A stretch of DNA of 64,000 nt from Salsipaludibacter sp963812245 (GCA_963812245.1 CAWEUK010000002.1:2046001-2110000); one strand, 5' to 3'. Numbered from the stretch's first letter, positions 39,835 through 49,190 are shown. The notes: generated by a model not told the origin, from the letters alone. Numbers and translations are program-made.

Positions 39835-41171
39835 CCGTCGGCATGGCACCCAGGGCAGCAGCCCTCGCAGCCATCCGAGCGGTGGACACGGGGACCTGGT
39901 CGACGCGTGCCGTGCCCGACGCCATCGCAGAACTGCCCGACGTTCGCGATCGGTCGCTGGCTGCCCACCTGGCCCACGGCACGGTGCGGTGGCGGGGCAC
40001 CCTCGACTGGACGCTGACACAGGCCCTGTCGCGTCCGCTGGACCAGGTGGAGGAGGCGCTGGCGCAGGTGTTGCGGCTGGGCGTGTTCCAATTGCGACAC
40101 TCCCGCGTGCCCGCCAGGGCCGCCGTCGACACGTCGGTGGAGTTGGCTCGCGCGTCGGTGCCACCCGGTCGTGCCAAGGGTGCGGCCGGGTTCGTCAACG
40201 GGGTGTTGCGTGCCGTCGATCGTCGCAAGGCCGAACTCGACGCGACGATCGCCGCCATGGATGACGTGCCTCGCATCGCGCTCCAGACCGGCCATCCGGA
40301 ATGGATCGTGCGCGAGCGGCTGACCGCCATGGATGACCCCTCGGCAGTTGCAGCCCTCCTGGCCGCCGACAATGATCCACCCGGGCTGACGCTGCGTGCG
40401 CTGGGGGATCGCGATGCCCTCGTGGCACGATTGCAGGCGTCGGGCGTCGACGCGGTGCCAACGCAACTGGCGGCACTGGGCGTGCGAGCGCCGGGGCAGG
40501 ATCCGCGTCGCCTGGACGTCGTCACGGACGGATCTGCCGTGCCGCAGGACGAGGCGTCCATGCTGGTCGGTGCCGCCGTCGGCGTGGTGCCGGGCGACCA
40601 CGTGGTGGACCTGTGTGCCGCACCCGGGGGCAAGGCGATCGACCTCGCGGTCCGGGTCGGGCCGACCGGACACGTCACGGCAGTGGACCTGTACCCGTCA
40701 CGCGCCGACCTGGTGCGGGAGGCTGCGGCGCGTGTCGGTGTCGACCTGGACGTGGTGGTCGGCGACGCGCTCGAGGTCGATCTGCCCCGTGGCGTCGACG
40801 CCGTGCTGGTGGATGCGCCGTGCACCGGTCTGGGAGTCGGACGTCGGCGACCGGAGGTGCGATGGCGGCGCGACCCGTCCGACGTGGCCGAACTCGCCGC
40901 GCTGCAGACTGCACTGGTGCTGGTCGCCGTCGACCTGGTCCGTGACGGTGGCCACGTGACCTACAGCGTGTGCACGTGGACGCAGGGCGAGACCACGGCC
41001 GTCGTCGCCGCCGTCGAGGCCGCCAGCCCGCGCCCGCTGCGCCGCATCGGCATGCGCCAGTTGCAACCGGACGTCGATGCCACCGACGGCATGTTCCACG
41101 CCACGTGGCAGGTCAGCCCGGCCAGTCCCGCCACACCACCTGCAGCCCCAGGCCAAGGACACCCGCAATGA
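39831..41171 (+). CDS. rsmB: 16S rRNA (cytosine-5-) methyltransferase (RsmB/Sun)
   Basis: Methylates C967 of 16S rRNA. The N-terminal NusB-like RNA-binding domain (AALAAIRAVDTGTWSTRAV to about residue 145) precedes the Rossmann methyltransferase: DEASMLVGAAVGVVPGDHVVDLCAAPGGKAIDLA (SAM site), VDAPCTGLGVGRRRPEVRWRR (catalytic Cys) and VTYSVCTWTQGE (second Cys). 446 residues, normal. GTG overlaps fmt and the stop overlaps rpe. Intact frame. Confidence 0.94.
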   Translation: MTVGMAPRAAALAAIRAVDTGTWSTRAVPDAIAELPDVRDRSLAAHLAHGTVRWRGTLDWTLTQALSRPLDQVEEALAQVLRLGVFQLRHSRVPARAAVDTSVELARASVPPGRAKGAAGFVNGVLRAVDRRKAELDATIAAMDDVPRIALQTGHPEWIVRERLTAMDDPSAVAALLAADNDPPGLTLRALGDRDALVARLQASGVDAVPTQLAALGVRAPGQDPRRLDVVTDGSAVPQDEASMLVGAAVGVVPGDHVVDLCAAPGGKAIDLAVRVGPTGHVTAVDLYPSRADLVREAAARVGVDLDVVVGDALEVDLPRGVDAVLVDAPCTGLGVGRRRPEVRWRRDPSDVAELAALQTALVLVAVDLVRDGGHVTYSVCTWTQGETTAVVAAVEAASPRPLRRIGMRQLQPDVDATDGMFHATWQVSPASPATPPAAPGQGHPQ

Positions 41172-41842
41172 CCGCCATGCACGACGTGATCATCTCGCCA
41201 TCGATCCTGGCCGCCGACTTCGCCCGCCTGGGCACCGAGGTCGACGATGTTGCGCCGGCGGTGGAGTGGGTGCACGTCGACGTGATGGACGGGCACTACG
41301 TCCCCAACATCACGCTGGGCAATCCGGTCGTGGCATCGCTGCGCGCGGCCACCGAACTGGTCATGGACATGCACCTGATGATCACGGATCCGCGCACCTA
41401 CGCCCCCCAGTACGTCCAGTTGGGAGCCGAGTCGATCACCTTCCATCCAGAGGTCGAGGACGACCCGCTGGGCCTGGTCGAGGATCTGCGCACCATGGGC
41501 GCCCGAGTGGGCGTGGCCGTCAAGCCCGACCATCCACTGGCGTCCGTGGAGCCGCTGTTGCCACACATCGACATGCTGCTGCTCATGACCGTGGAACCCG
41601 GCTTCGGTGGCCAGTCGTTCCGCCGGGACGTGGTCTCCAAGATCGTCGAGGCCGCGACCTGGCGAGACGCCAACGACGCGACGTTTCGCATCGAGGTCGA
41701 TGGGGGGATCGACCCCGACACCGCCACGGTCGTGGCGCAAGCGGGCGCGGACACGCTGGTGGCCGGGTCGTCGATCTTCGGTCGCGATGATCGTGTCGCC
41801 GCGGCGAACGCGATTCGCGCGGCCGCCGAGGCCGCCCGCTGA
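41168..41842 (+). CDS. rpe: Ribulose-phosphate 3-epimerase
   Basis: Interconverts ribulose-5-P and xylulose-5-P; also supplies pentose phosphate near the riboflavin genes. TIM-barrel motifs: IISPSILAADFARLGTEVDDV, WVHVDVMDGHYVPNITLG (metal His and Asp), DMHLMITDP, ITFHPEVEDD, LMTVEPGFGGQSF (phosphate/catalysis), IEVDGGIDPDTA and ADTLVAGSSIFG. 224 residues. ATG overlaps the rsmB stop. The rsmB-rpe-ribD order is conserved in actinobacteria. Confidence 0.96.
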   Translation: MTAMHDVIISPSILAADFARLGTEVDDVAPAVEWVHVDVMDGHYVPNITLGNPVVASLRAATELVMDMHLMITDPRTYAPQYVQLGAESITFHPEVEDDPLGLVEDLRTMGARVGVAVKPDHPLASVEPLLPHIDMLLLMTVEPGFGGQSFRRDVVSKIVEAATWRDANDATFRIEVDGGIDPDTATVVAQAGADTLVAGSSIFGRDDRVAAANAIRAAAEAAR

Positions 41843-41866
41843 CGCACTGGTCGACCCGGTCGGTCA

Positions 41867-41907
41867 GGTCAGGCGGCCGGGCCAGCGGTCGGGTCAGGCG
41901 GCCGGGC
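41867..41907 (+). repeat. 16-bp direct repeat upstream of the rib operon
   Basis: GGTCAGGCGGCCGGGC occurs at 41867-41882 and again at 41892-41907, 25 bp apart, between rpe and the rib -10. Meaning unknown; both copies could pair with downstream GCCGG sequences. Confidence 0.6.
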
Positions 41908-41939
41908 AGCCACGGCAGTCGCCCGGCCACCGCTTCGGA

Positions 41940-41945
41940 TATCGT
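41940..41945 (+). promoter_or_regulatory. Predicted -10 element (TATCGT) of the rib operon
   Basis: TATCGT about 15 bp before the first conserved strand of the FMN riboswitch, a sensible distance to the transcription start. Confidence 0.5.
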
Positions 41946-41957
41946 CGCAGGACACGT

Positions 41958-42108
41958 CTTCGGGGCAGGTGCGATTCCTGACCGGCGGTGAAAGCCCGCG
42001 AGCCACGGCAGGGGCGGGGTCCTCCACGGACCGTCGCCAGCAGGATGCCAACGCAGACCCGGTGCAATTCCGGGGCCGACGGTGACAGTCCGGATGGGAG
42101 AAGACGCA
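41958..42108 (+). ncRNA. FMN riboswitch (RFN element)
   Basis: Conserved RFN blocks appear in order: TCGGGGCAGGTGCGATTCC, GACCGGCGGTGAAAGCCCGC, GAGCC, then GACCCGGTGCAATTCCGG, GGCCGACGGTGACAGTCCG and GATGGGAGAAGA. A longer P-loop insertion lies in the middle (42009-42050). It controls ribD-ribE-ribBA-ribH by sensing FMN. About 120 bases separate it from the ribD ATG; I see no clear terminator there, so translational control is likely. Confidence 0.93.
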
Positions 42109-42231
42109 ACGGGCATCCGTGTCCGTGCACTGGCGACCGCATGGACGAGTCGGACCCTCGACCCGTCCCGCGGGTACGCCTGGTTCTCCCGTGCCCCTGT
42201 CGACGCCCTGACCGACGACCAGGACGGGCTC

Positions 42232-43381
42232 ATGGACCACGCCGAGGCGCCGGCACGTGCCACAGCATCGTCGGTGGATCGATCCGTCGACCAGCGCTGG
42301 ATGCGTCGTGCGATGACCGTCGCCGAGGGCGCCCGAGGCAACACCGGTCCCAACCCGTTCGTCGGGGCGGTCGTCGTCGCCGACGGCGTGGAGGTGGCGG
42401 CTGCGGCCACGGGCCCGGTCGGCACCGCGCATGCCGAACCGCGTGCCCTGACTCGGGCCGGGGCCAGGGCGGACGGTGCCACGCTGTACGTCACGTTGGA
42501 ACCCTGCATGCACCACGGGCGCACGCCGCCGTGCACGGATGCGATCCTGGCAAGCCGGCATCTCGCGCGTGGTCATCGGGATGGCCGACTCCAGTGCGAT
42601 CGCTGCCGGTGGCGCCGCCCGCCTGCGTGCAGGTGGTCTCGCCGTCACGTCGGGCGTGATCGAGCAGCGCGTGCGCGCACAGTTGGAGGTGTTCGACACG
42701 GTCGTGCGCCACGGGCGTCCCCACGTGACCTGCAAGCTCGCCCAGACCATCGACGGCATCACGGACCCGGCTTTGCTCGGGCACAGGTGGATCACCGGCC
42801 CGCGCGCCCGTGGTCGGGTGCACGAGTTGCGCGCCCGGTCTGCCGGCGTGCTCGTTGGTGCCACCACGGCGCTGGTCGACGATCCGGCCCTGACGGTGCG
42901 CCATGCGCCTGCGGGCTCCACACCGCCGCGGCCCATCGTCATGGATCGTCGCGGGCGGCTGCCGACGGATCACCAGGTGGTACGTCCCGGCGCGATCGTG
43001 GTGACTTCACCGACGTCCCCGCCCACGTGGCGACGCGAACTGGCAGCGCGTGGGGTCGACGTTGTCGTCGTCGACTCGCTGGGCGCGGGACTGGACGCGC
43101 TGGTGGCGCGCGATGTGACGTCGGTGCTGGCCGAACCCGGACCCGTGTTGGCGACGGCACTGTTGCGGGAGGGCGCCGTGGACCGGATGTTGTGCCACGT
43201 CGCCGACTCGACGGTCCAGGACCCCCGACCGGTGACCTGGGCGCTGCACCTGGCGGGCCTGACACCGTCGGCACGTCGGGCGCTGGGGCCCGATGTCGAA
43301 TGGGAGTTCATCCCCATGGACCATGCGCCCAGTCCCGTGCCCGACACTGGTGCCGCCCAGCCACGCCACCTCCCAACCTGA
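42232..43381 (+). CDS. ribD: Riboflavin biosynthesis deaminase/reductase, one +1 shift
   Basis: Second and third steps from GTP to riboflavin. Deaminase half: RWMRRAMTVAEGARGNTGPNPFVGAVVV, HAEPRALTRAGARA (zinc His and Glu), LYVTLEPCMHHGRTPPCTDAIL (zinc Cys pair). One extra base at CC 42555-42556 shifts to GISRVVIGMADSS. Reductase half: HVTCKLAQTIDGITD, RWITGPRARGRVHELRARSAGVLVGATTALVDDPALTVR, then VVVVDS and SVLAEPGPVLATALL (usually EGG). About 382 residues corrected. Downstream of the FMN riboswitch. Confidence 0.92.
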
Positions 43382-43392
43382 CAGGCAGCCAC

Positions 43393-44059
43393 ATGTTCAC
43401 TGGCATCATCGAGGAAGTCGGACAGGTCCACGCGATCGACGTGGCGGCCGACAGCGGCCACGCCGAACTGGGCATCACGGCGACCACGGTCACCGACGGC
43501 ATCCAGTTGGGCGAGTCCATCGCGGTCGACGGGTGTTGCCTGACCGTGGCCCGGATGACGCCCGAAGGCTTCGTCGCCGACCTGATGGCCGAGACCCTGG
43601 CGGCCACGGCGTTGGGCCACCTGACCACCGGTGCCCGCGTCAACCTCGAACGCGCCATGCGGGCCGACGGTCGATTCGGAGGCCACGTCGTGCAGGGCCA
43701 CGTCGACGGGGTGGGCGAGGTCGTGGACCTGGTCAGCGATCCCGGCACGACCTGGGTCACCGTTCGGGCACCGGCATCCATCGCCCGCCACCTGGTGCCC
43801 AAGGGATCGATCACGATGGCCGGGGTCAGCCTGACCGTGGTCGACGTCAGCGACCATGCCGACGGGAGGGCCACGTTCCGGGTCGCCCTGATCCCGCACA
43901 CGCTGGACCACACCACGTTCGCAACGCTGGAGGTCGGGCTCGCGGGTGAACCTCGAGTCCGACGTCATCGGCAAGTACGTCGAACGGCTCGTCGGATTGA
44001 ACCTGGCCGAGCACGCCACCCCCACACCACTGTCCGCCACCCCGAGGAGCGCACAATGA
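43393..44059 (+). CDS. ribE: Riboflavin synthase alpha subunit, one +1 shift
   Basis: Dismutates two 6,7-dimethyl-8-ribityllumazine molecules. Two lumazine-binding repeats are visible: MFTGIIEEVGQVHAID, LGESIAVDGCCLTVA, LMAETLAATALGHL and GGHVVQGHVDGVGEV, KGSITMAGVSLTVVDV, LIPHTLDHTTFA. The last 40 residues (SRVNLESDVIGKYVERLVG) need one base removed from GGG 43936-43938; without this the frame would run into ribBA. Corrected about 221 residues. The stop overlaps the ribBA ATG (ATGA). Confidence 0.93.
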
Positions 44060-45577
44060 GCCTGGCAGCCATCGACGATGCCATCGCGGTCATCCGCGAC
44101 GGCGGCATGGTCCTGGTCGTCGACGACGAGGACCGCGAGAACGAAGGTGACCTGGTCATGGCCGCCGATGCGGCCACGCCCGAGGCGCTGGGGTTCATCA
44201 TCCGTCACAGTTCGGGTGTCATCTGTGCACCCATGCTGGGCGAAGACCTCGATCGGCTCGCCCTGCCGATGATGGTGGCCGTCAACGAGGACCCCAAGGG
44301 CACGGCCTACACCATCTCGGTGGATGCCGTGGGCGGGACCACCACGGGCATCAGTGCGGCCGATCGAGCCCGCACGATCACGGCGTTGGCAGATCCGTCC
44401 AGCACCGCGGCCGACTTCTCCCGGCCCGGCCACGTGTTCCCGCTGCGCTACGCCGAAGGAGGCGTCCTGCGCCGTCCGGGCCACACCGAGGCGTCGGTCG
44501 ACCTGGCGCGACTGGCTGGCCGACGGCCAGCCGCCCTGATCTGCGAGGTCGTCAACGACGACGGGTCGATGGCGCGACTCCCTGACCTCGAGGTGTTCGC
44601 CCGCGACCACGGGTTGCTCGTCGTGTCGATCGCCGACCTGGTGTCGTGGCGACGCCGTCGCGACAGCCTGGTCGAGCGCGTCGTCGAGGTCCCGTTGCCC
44701 ACGGCCTACGGCGACTGGCAACTCATCGGGTACCGCAACCGCCTCGATGGCGTCGAACACGTCGCAGCCGTGCACGGCGACATCGGTGGCGACGAACCCA
44801 CGCTGGTGCGCATGCACTCGGAGTGCCTCACCGGCGACGTGTTCCGATCCCGACGCTGCGACTGCGGGGCGCAACTGGACGTGGCCATGGAACAGATCCA
44901 GCAGCGAGGGTCGCGGTCTGGTCGTCTACCTGCGTGGGCACGAGGGTCGTGGCATCGGCCTGCTCAACAAGTTGCATGCCTATCGGCTGCAGGACCTGGG
45001 TGCGGACACCGTCGACGCGAACCTGGCCCTGGGGTTGCCCGCGGATGCGCGCGACTACGGCGTCGGTGCCTCGATCCTGGCTGATCTTGGCCTGCACCAG
45101 TTGCGACTGCTGACCAACAACCCGGCCAAGCGCGCCGGCCTCGAGGGCTTCGGACTCGAGGTCGTCGAACGCGTTCCGGTCGAAATCACCCCCGGCACGG
45201 GCAACGCGACCTACCTGGCCACCAAGCGAGACCGCATGGGCCACCAGTTGACCGGCCACGGCGTCGCTTCGGGCGGCGTGGGGGACCGGGCACGTCGCGA
45301 TCCGGGGTTCGCGATGGCGCCACGCACGCACCTGCTGCGCGACGACCTGCGTGACGAACTCCGCGCGACGTTGCAGGACCAGTTGGCCGCGACCGGACGA
45401 GCAACCGGCAGCCCCGCCACGGCCGCAGCACCCGCTGGGGGGGACACTGGCACGCCGGCCGCCGCCGCGGACGACGCTGTCGACCCCGGTTCCGGCTCCG
45501 ACGAACTGTCCTGGGTGCCGCCCGCACAACCCGGCGCACGAGACCACCGCAAGCCACGACACAAGGATTCCGCATGA
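44056..45577 (+). CDS. ribBA: DHBP synthase / GTP cyclohydrolase II fusion, one +1 shift, long C-terminal tail
   Basis: Bifunctional RibBA. RibB half: MVLVVDDEDRENEGDLVMAA, GVICAPMLGEDLDRL, TGISAADRARTI, FPLRYAEGGVLRRPGHTEASVDLARLAG. RibA half: VRMHSECLTGDVFRSRRCDCGAQL (zinc cysteines), then one extra base at GGG 44908-44910, then GLVVYLRGHEGRGIGLLNKLHAYRLQ, LRLLTNNPAKRAGLEG. The usual end near RMGHQL is followed by about 110 residues that are Ala/Gly/Asp-rich and probably disordered. Corrected about 506 residues. End overlaps the ribH start. Confidence 0.92.
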
Positions 45578-46071
45578 GTGAACGCAAGCCCGATCTGCTG
45601 GGTTCCCTGGATGCCAGTGGCCACCGCGTCGTCGTGGTCGCCGCCCGCTTCAACGCCGAGATCGTCGACGTGCTGGTCGAGGGCGCCGTGGCGCGACTGG
45701 TCGAGCTGGGCGCGAGCCCTGCTGACGTGGCGGTCGTCCGGGTGCCGGGTGCGTTCGAGCTGCCGTTGGTGGCGCAGCGGGCCGCATCAGACGATGCCGT
45801 GGACGGGGTCGTGGCCCTGGGCGCGGTCGTTCGCGGTGGCACCCCGCACTTCGACTACGTCTGCCAGGGGGCGACGGCTGGGCTCGAGGCAGCCGCCCGC
45901 ACCACCGACACCCCGATCGCGTTCGGCCTGTTGACCACCGACGACTGGCAACAGGCCCGGGATCGCGCCGGCGGCACGCACGGCAACAAGGGTGCCGAGG
46001 CCGCCGAGGCGCTGGTCGAGACCATCCAGGTGCTGCGTGCCCTGGCAGGCCCGTCCGACGTCGTCGGCTAG
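45574..46071 (+). CDS. ribH: 6,7-dimethyl-8-ribityllumazine synthase
   Basis: Icosahedral lumazine synthase. 165 residues: VVVVAARFNAEIVDVLVEGA, VVRVPGAFELPLVAQRAA, VVALGAVVRGGTPHFDYVCQGATAGL (catalytic His), FGLLTTDDWQQARDRAGG, NKGAEAAEALVETI. Intact frame. ATG overlaps ribBA. Its TAG and the hisG TAG on the other strand share the palindrome CTAG at 46068-46071. Confidence 0.96.
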   Translation: MSERKPDLLGSLDASGHRVVVVAARFNAEIVDVLVEGAVARLVELGASPADVAVVRVPGAFELPLVAQRAASDDAVDGVVALGAVVRGGTPHFDYVCQGATAGLEAAARTTDTPIAFGLLTTDDWQQARDRAGGTHGNKGAEAAEALVETIQVLRALAGPSDVVG

Positions 46072-46913
46072 AGGCGGCAGGCCAGGATCTCGGTCACCAG
46101 GATCCCCTTGGCCCCCAGCGCATGGAGGTCGTCCATCACCGCGTTCGTGCGGTCCCGTTCAACCATCGAGCGCACGGCCACCCACTCCCGGTCGTGCAGT
46201 GGGGACACCGTCGGTGACTCGATGCCGGGTGTCAGGTCGCAGGCACGATCGACATCCTCGACTCGCACGTCGTAGTCCATCATGACCCACTGGCGCGCGA
46301 TGGTGAGCCCCTCGAGCCGGCGGACCATCTGCTCCAGACCGGGCGAGGATGGGGTGTCGGCACCGGAGATGAGCACTGCTTCGGAAGCCAGCACGACGTC
46401 GCCGACCAACTCCAGACCGGCCTGGCGCAGGGTGGTCCCGGTCGACACGACGTCGGCGACCACGTCGGCAACACCCAGGCGCACGGCGGTCTCGACGGCG
46501 CCGTCGAGGTTGATGATCTCGGCATCGATCCCGAGTTCGTCGAGACGTGCGGCCACGAGCCCCGGGTACGACGTGGCGATGCGGCGGCCAGCGAGATCCA
46601 CCTCGGCCTGAACAGTGCCGGGCACCGCGGCGAAGCGGAAGCTGGAGCGTCCGAACCCCAACGCCACCACCTCACGCGCGGCCGTACCGGAGTCGACGAG
46701 CAGGTCACGACCCGTGATGCCGGCATCCAGCTGGCCCGTGCCCACGTAGGTCGCGATGTCCTTGGGCCGCAGGTAGAAGAACTCGACGTCCAGGGTCGGA
46801 TCGATCAGGGCGAGGTCGCGCCGGTCACGCCGTTGGCGGTAGCCGGCCTCGCGGAGCATGTCGATGGCGGCTTCGGAGAGGGTGCCCTTGTGCGGGACGG
46901 CGACACGGAGCAT
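46068..46913 (-). CDS. hisG: ATP phosphoribosyltransferase, long form
   Basis: First, feedback-regulated step of histidine synthesis. 281 residues: LRVAVPHKGTLSEAAIDMLREAGY, DIATYVGTGQLDAGITGRDLL, RRIATSYPGLVAARL, LDGAVETAVRLGVADVVADVVSTGTTL (PRPP loop) and a C-terminal PII-like regulatory domain ending GAKGILVTEILACRL. This is the hetero-free HisGL form that does not need HisZ. On the minus strand behind hisE, 137 bp apart. Intact. Confidence 0.95.
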   Translation of the reverse strand: MLRVAVPHKGTLSEAAIDMLREAGYRQRRDRRDLALIDPTLDVEFFYLRPKDIATYVGTGQLDAGITGRDLLVDSGTAAREVVALGFGRSSFRFAAVPGTVQAEVDLAGRRIATSYPGLVAARLDELGIDAEIINLDGAVETAVRLGVADVVADVVSTGTTLRQAGLELVGDVVLASEAVLISGADTPSSPGLEQMVRRLEGLTIARQWVMMDYDVRVEDVDRACDLTPGIESPTVSPLHDREWVAVRSMVERDRTNAVMDDLHALGAKGILVTEILACRL

Positions 46914-47050
46914 GGCGGACCTGACGGATCAGCGGGAGGGGGCAACGGATGGGTGCGGAGGCGACGGCCGGTGGCGGCTGTTCCTGCTCGGCCGACGGCG
47001 ACGTGGGGTTCGGGTCGGGCGCGGCGAACTGGTGCCCAGCGTGGCTCGGA

Positions 47051-47314
47051 TCACAGGTGAGCGTAGACGTCGTCGAGATCGATCCCGGTGGCCACCATCA
47101 GGACCTGCAGGTGGTAGAGCAGTTGGGAGATCTCCTGGGCCGTGGCGACAGGACCCTCGTGCTCGGCAGCCATCCACACTTCGGCGGCCTCCTCGACGAC
47201 CTTCTTGCCGATGGTGTGGACACCGGCGTCCACCAGTGCGACCGTTCCCGACCCGTCCGGGCGTGACGCCACCCGGTCCGTCAACTCGGCGAACAACTCG
47301 TCGAAGGTCTTCAT
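47051..47314 (-). CDS. hisE: Phosphoribosyl-ATP pyrophosphohydrolase
   Basis: Second step of histidine synthesis. 87 residues: MKTFDELFAELTDRVASRPDGSGTVALVDAG, then HTIGKKVVEEAAEVWMAAEHEG (metal-binding EEAxE) and ISQLLYHLQVLMVATGIDLDDV. All-alpha MazG-like fold. ATG at 47314 is the only start consistent with the family. First gene of the hisE-hisG pair. Confidence 0.95.
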   Translation of the reverse strand: MKTFDELFAELTDRVASRPDGSGTVALVDAGVHTIGKKVVEEAAEVWMAAEHEGPVATAQEISQLLYHLQVLMVATGIDLDDVYAHL

Positions 47315-47393
47315 GGCGTCCTCGTGACGTCGTGGGGTGTCGGGCGGGCGTGACCGTACCGGTGGGGGCTCCGGTGGCGTCGTCCGTGCCGCT

Positions 47394-47399
47394 AGCATG
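47394..47399 (+). promoter_or_regulatory. Predicted -10 element (TAGCAT) before the small membrane protein gene
   Basis: TAGCAT 38 bp upstream of the GTG at 47438, divergent from hisE. Confidence 0.42.
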
Positions 47400-47437
47400 G
47401 TGCCACGTCGTCGACCATCCACTGCCAAGGCACCGCC

Positions 47438-47665
47438 GTGACCCGCCGTCTGCGCACCACGCTCACGCTCGTGACCACCCTGATCGCCACGGTCATGCTG
47501 ACCCTGCCCGCCGCTGCGACCGAGGCCGAGGTCGAGGCCACCGGCTTCGGGACGGGGGACTGGGACGGCCTGATCGTCACCGCCATCGTCGGTGCGCTCC
47601 TGGGTGTGCTGGTGTTCGCCGTGAGCGACCCCGGCGGCATTCCCCGCGCCGACGCGCACCACTGA
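47438..47665 (+). CDS. Small secreted or membrane protein, unknown function (75 aa)
   Basis: GTG-started frame with a basic N-terminus MTRRLRTTLTLV, a hydrophobic segment ending in LPAAATEAEVEA (possible signal peptide with AAA cleavage near residue 27), and a second hydrophobic segment LIVTAIVGALLGVLVFAV (residues about 44-61). I recognise no family. Its own -10 (TAGCAT) supports expression. Could be a signal-peptide-bearing protein with one membrane helix. Intact. Confidence 0.6.
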   Translation: MTRRLRTTLTLVTTLIATVMLTLPAAATEAEVEATGFGTGDWDGLIVTAIVGALLGVLVFAVSDPGGIPRADAHH

Positions 47666-47844
47666 GCCGCTGCGGTCTGGTTGCGTCGCCGCGACGCGTC
47701 GTCGGCGCCAGCACTGCGGGACGGGCGCCACGACCTGCACAGCCCCGTCACGCAGGAACCGTGCGCCGGCCACCACGGTGTGCGCCATCCCCGCACAGCC
47801 CCAGGTGCGACGACCCGAACCGCTGACCACGAAGGCATGCACCC

Positions 47845-48276
47845 ATGAGTGACGTTGGACCCCAGCCCCAGCCCGAGGACGCCCCCTCCGAGGAGGAGGT
47901 TCGCGCCTACCTCGCCCAGATGCGCCAGGCTCCGGCGGAGCAGGTGGTCGCAGAGGTGTTGCAGGGACTGCTCAACGCCGCCCAGATCAAGCTGGGTCGA
48001 CGCGACGCACGACTGCTCCTCGACACTGCCACGAGCATCGTGGACCAGACCCGTCCGCACATGTCATCAGAGTTGTCCACGCAGGTCGACGACGCCCTGA
48101 GCCAACTGCGGCTGGCCCAGGTGGAGGCCGAGCAGCAGGTTGCGGCGGCACCCGAGCCCGAGGTCAACGACCTCACCGCCGCGCCGTCGGCCGGCACGTC
48201 CGACGCCCCGGCGACCCCGCCGGCGCCCGGCAGCCCGGGTGGTCCCGCGAGCAAGCTGTGGGTGCCCGGCCGCTGA
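47845..48276 (+). CDS. Hypothetical protein with helical core and Pro/Ala tail (143 aa)
   Basis: ATG with a run of hydrophilic, acidic residues (QPQPEDAPSEEEVRAYLAQM), then predicted helices AEQVVAEVLQGLLNAAQIKLGR and ARLLLDTATSIVDQTRP and LSTQVDDALSQLRLAQVEAEQQV, and a disordered tail (AAPSAGTSDAPATPP). The core resembles small actinobacterial proteins of unknown function found next to infC. No catalytic motif. Soluble, intact. Function unknown. Confidence 0.7.
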   Translation: MSDVGPQPQPEDAPSEEEVRAYLAQMRQAPAEQVVAEVLQGLLNAAQIKLGRRDARLLLDTATSIVDQTRPHMSSELSTQVDDALSQLRLAQVEAEQQVAAAPEPEVNDLTAAPSAGTSDAPATPPAPGSPGGPASKLWVPGR

Positions 48277-48556
48277 CTGCGCCCGGGAGCCGGTCGTCCC
48301 CGCGTCCATGGTGTCGTCGCGCACGAGACCAGTGCTGGGGTAGACTTTCCTCCACAACCACATCACATGGTCAAGCGGCGCCCACGCGCCCACCTGGCAG
48401 GCACAACCTCCCCGGGTCGCACCACATCCGCATCACGCGCCCTGCGGCGTGGGTGCGTGCTGTCGCGGCCCCCTCGATTCACGAGGTCGGGCCGCGTTGT
48501 CGTTGTGCCGAGTTGCCCACGCTGGCCGTCATCGTTTGCTCACCAAGGACACCACA
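48277..48556 (+). other. Long leader region before infC
   Basis: About 280 bp with no gene I can support. It contains the TAGACT -10 candidate at 48341-48346, so the infC mRNA would have a roughly 200-base 5' leader. Such leaders often carry L20- or IF3-linked control, but I could not identify a defined element. Confidence 0.4.
48341..48346 (+). promoter_or_regulatory. Predicted -10 element (TAGACT) of infC-rpmI-rplT
   Basis: TANNNT hexamer 211 bp upstream of the infC start. Confidence 0.45.
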
Positions 48557-49087
48557 ATCGAACAACCGCATCGCCTCAATGCCGACATCAAGTTGCCCCG
48601 CGTTCGTCTGATCGACGAGACCGGCGAGCAGGTCGGCATCGTCCAGTTGGCCGAGGCACTTCGTCGTGCCCGTGATCTCGAACTCGACCTCGTCGAGGTC
48701 GCACCCCAGGCAGACCCGCCGGTGTGCCGGATCATGGACTACGGCAAGCACCGCTACGAGGAAGACCAGAAGGACAAGGAAGCCCGCAAGCGTCAGAGCC
48801 AGATCACGATCAAGGAGATCAAGATGCGCCCCAAGATCTCCGACAACGACTACGGCACCAAGTCTGGCCATGTCCGTCGCTTCCTCAACGACGGGGCCAA
48901 GGTCAAGGCCACCATCATGTTCCGCGGACGCGAGATGGCCCACACCGAGTTGGGTCGCGGACTGCTCGACCGGCTGGCCGAGGACATGGAGGAGTTGGCA
49001 ACCATCGAGGCCTACCCGAAGGTCGACGGCCGCAACATGATCATGGTCCTCGCCCCCATCAGGAAGAAGGCCGCAGCCGAGAAGTGA
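48557..49087 (+). CDS. infC: Translation initiation factor IF-3, AUC start
   Basis: The family N-terminus LNADIKLPRVRLIDETGEQVGIV is preceded by no ATG, GTG or TTG with a suitable RBS. ATC at 48557 has AAGGA seven bases upstream and gives IEQPHRLNADI. Non-AUG start codons on infC are the classical basis of IF3 autoregulation. Downstream motifs: LDLVEVAPQADPPVCRIMDYGKHRYE, IKEIKMRPKISDNDY, GHVRRFLNDGAKVKATIMFRGREMAHTELG. About 176 residues with a basic C-terminal end. Intact frame. Confidence 0.93.
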   Translation: MEQPHRLNADIKLPRVRLIDETGEQVGIVQLAEALRRARDLELDLVEVAPQADPPVCRIMDYGKHRYEEDQKDKEARKRQSQITIKEIKMRPKISDNDYGTKSGHVRRFLNDGAKVKATIMFRGREMAHTELGRGLLDRLAEDMEELATIEAYPKVDGRNMIMVLAPIRKKAAAEK

Positions 49088-49117
49088 CCGGCTGCACGCC
49101 CCGGCGTGTTGCGGGCG

Positions 49118-49141
49118 GGTCACCCCACGACTGGGGTGACC
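49118..49141 (+). promoter_or_regulatory. Hairpin between infC and rpmI
   Basis: 9-bp perfect inverted repeat (GGTCACCCC, loop ACGACT, GGGGTGACC) in the 103-bp infC-rpmI gap. Could be a processing site, an attenuator or an L20 contact. Confidence 0.5.
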
Positions 49142-49190
49142 GACCCTGCACTCGGCGCTCCACACGTACACGACCACAGGAGGGCAACCC

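Noticed and set aside
48347..48556. L20- or IF3-binding pseudoknot in the infC leader
   Set aside because: I could not find a mimic of the rRNA site by eye; only the -10 and the AUC start are supported.
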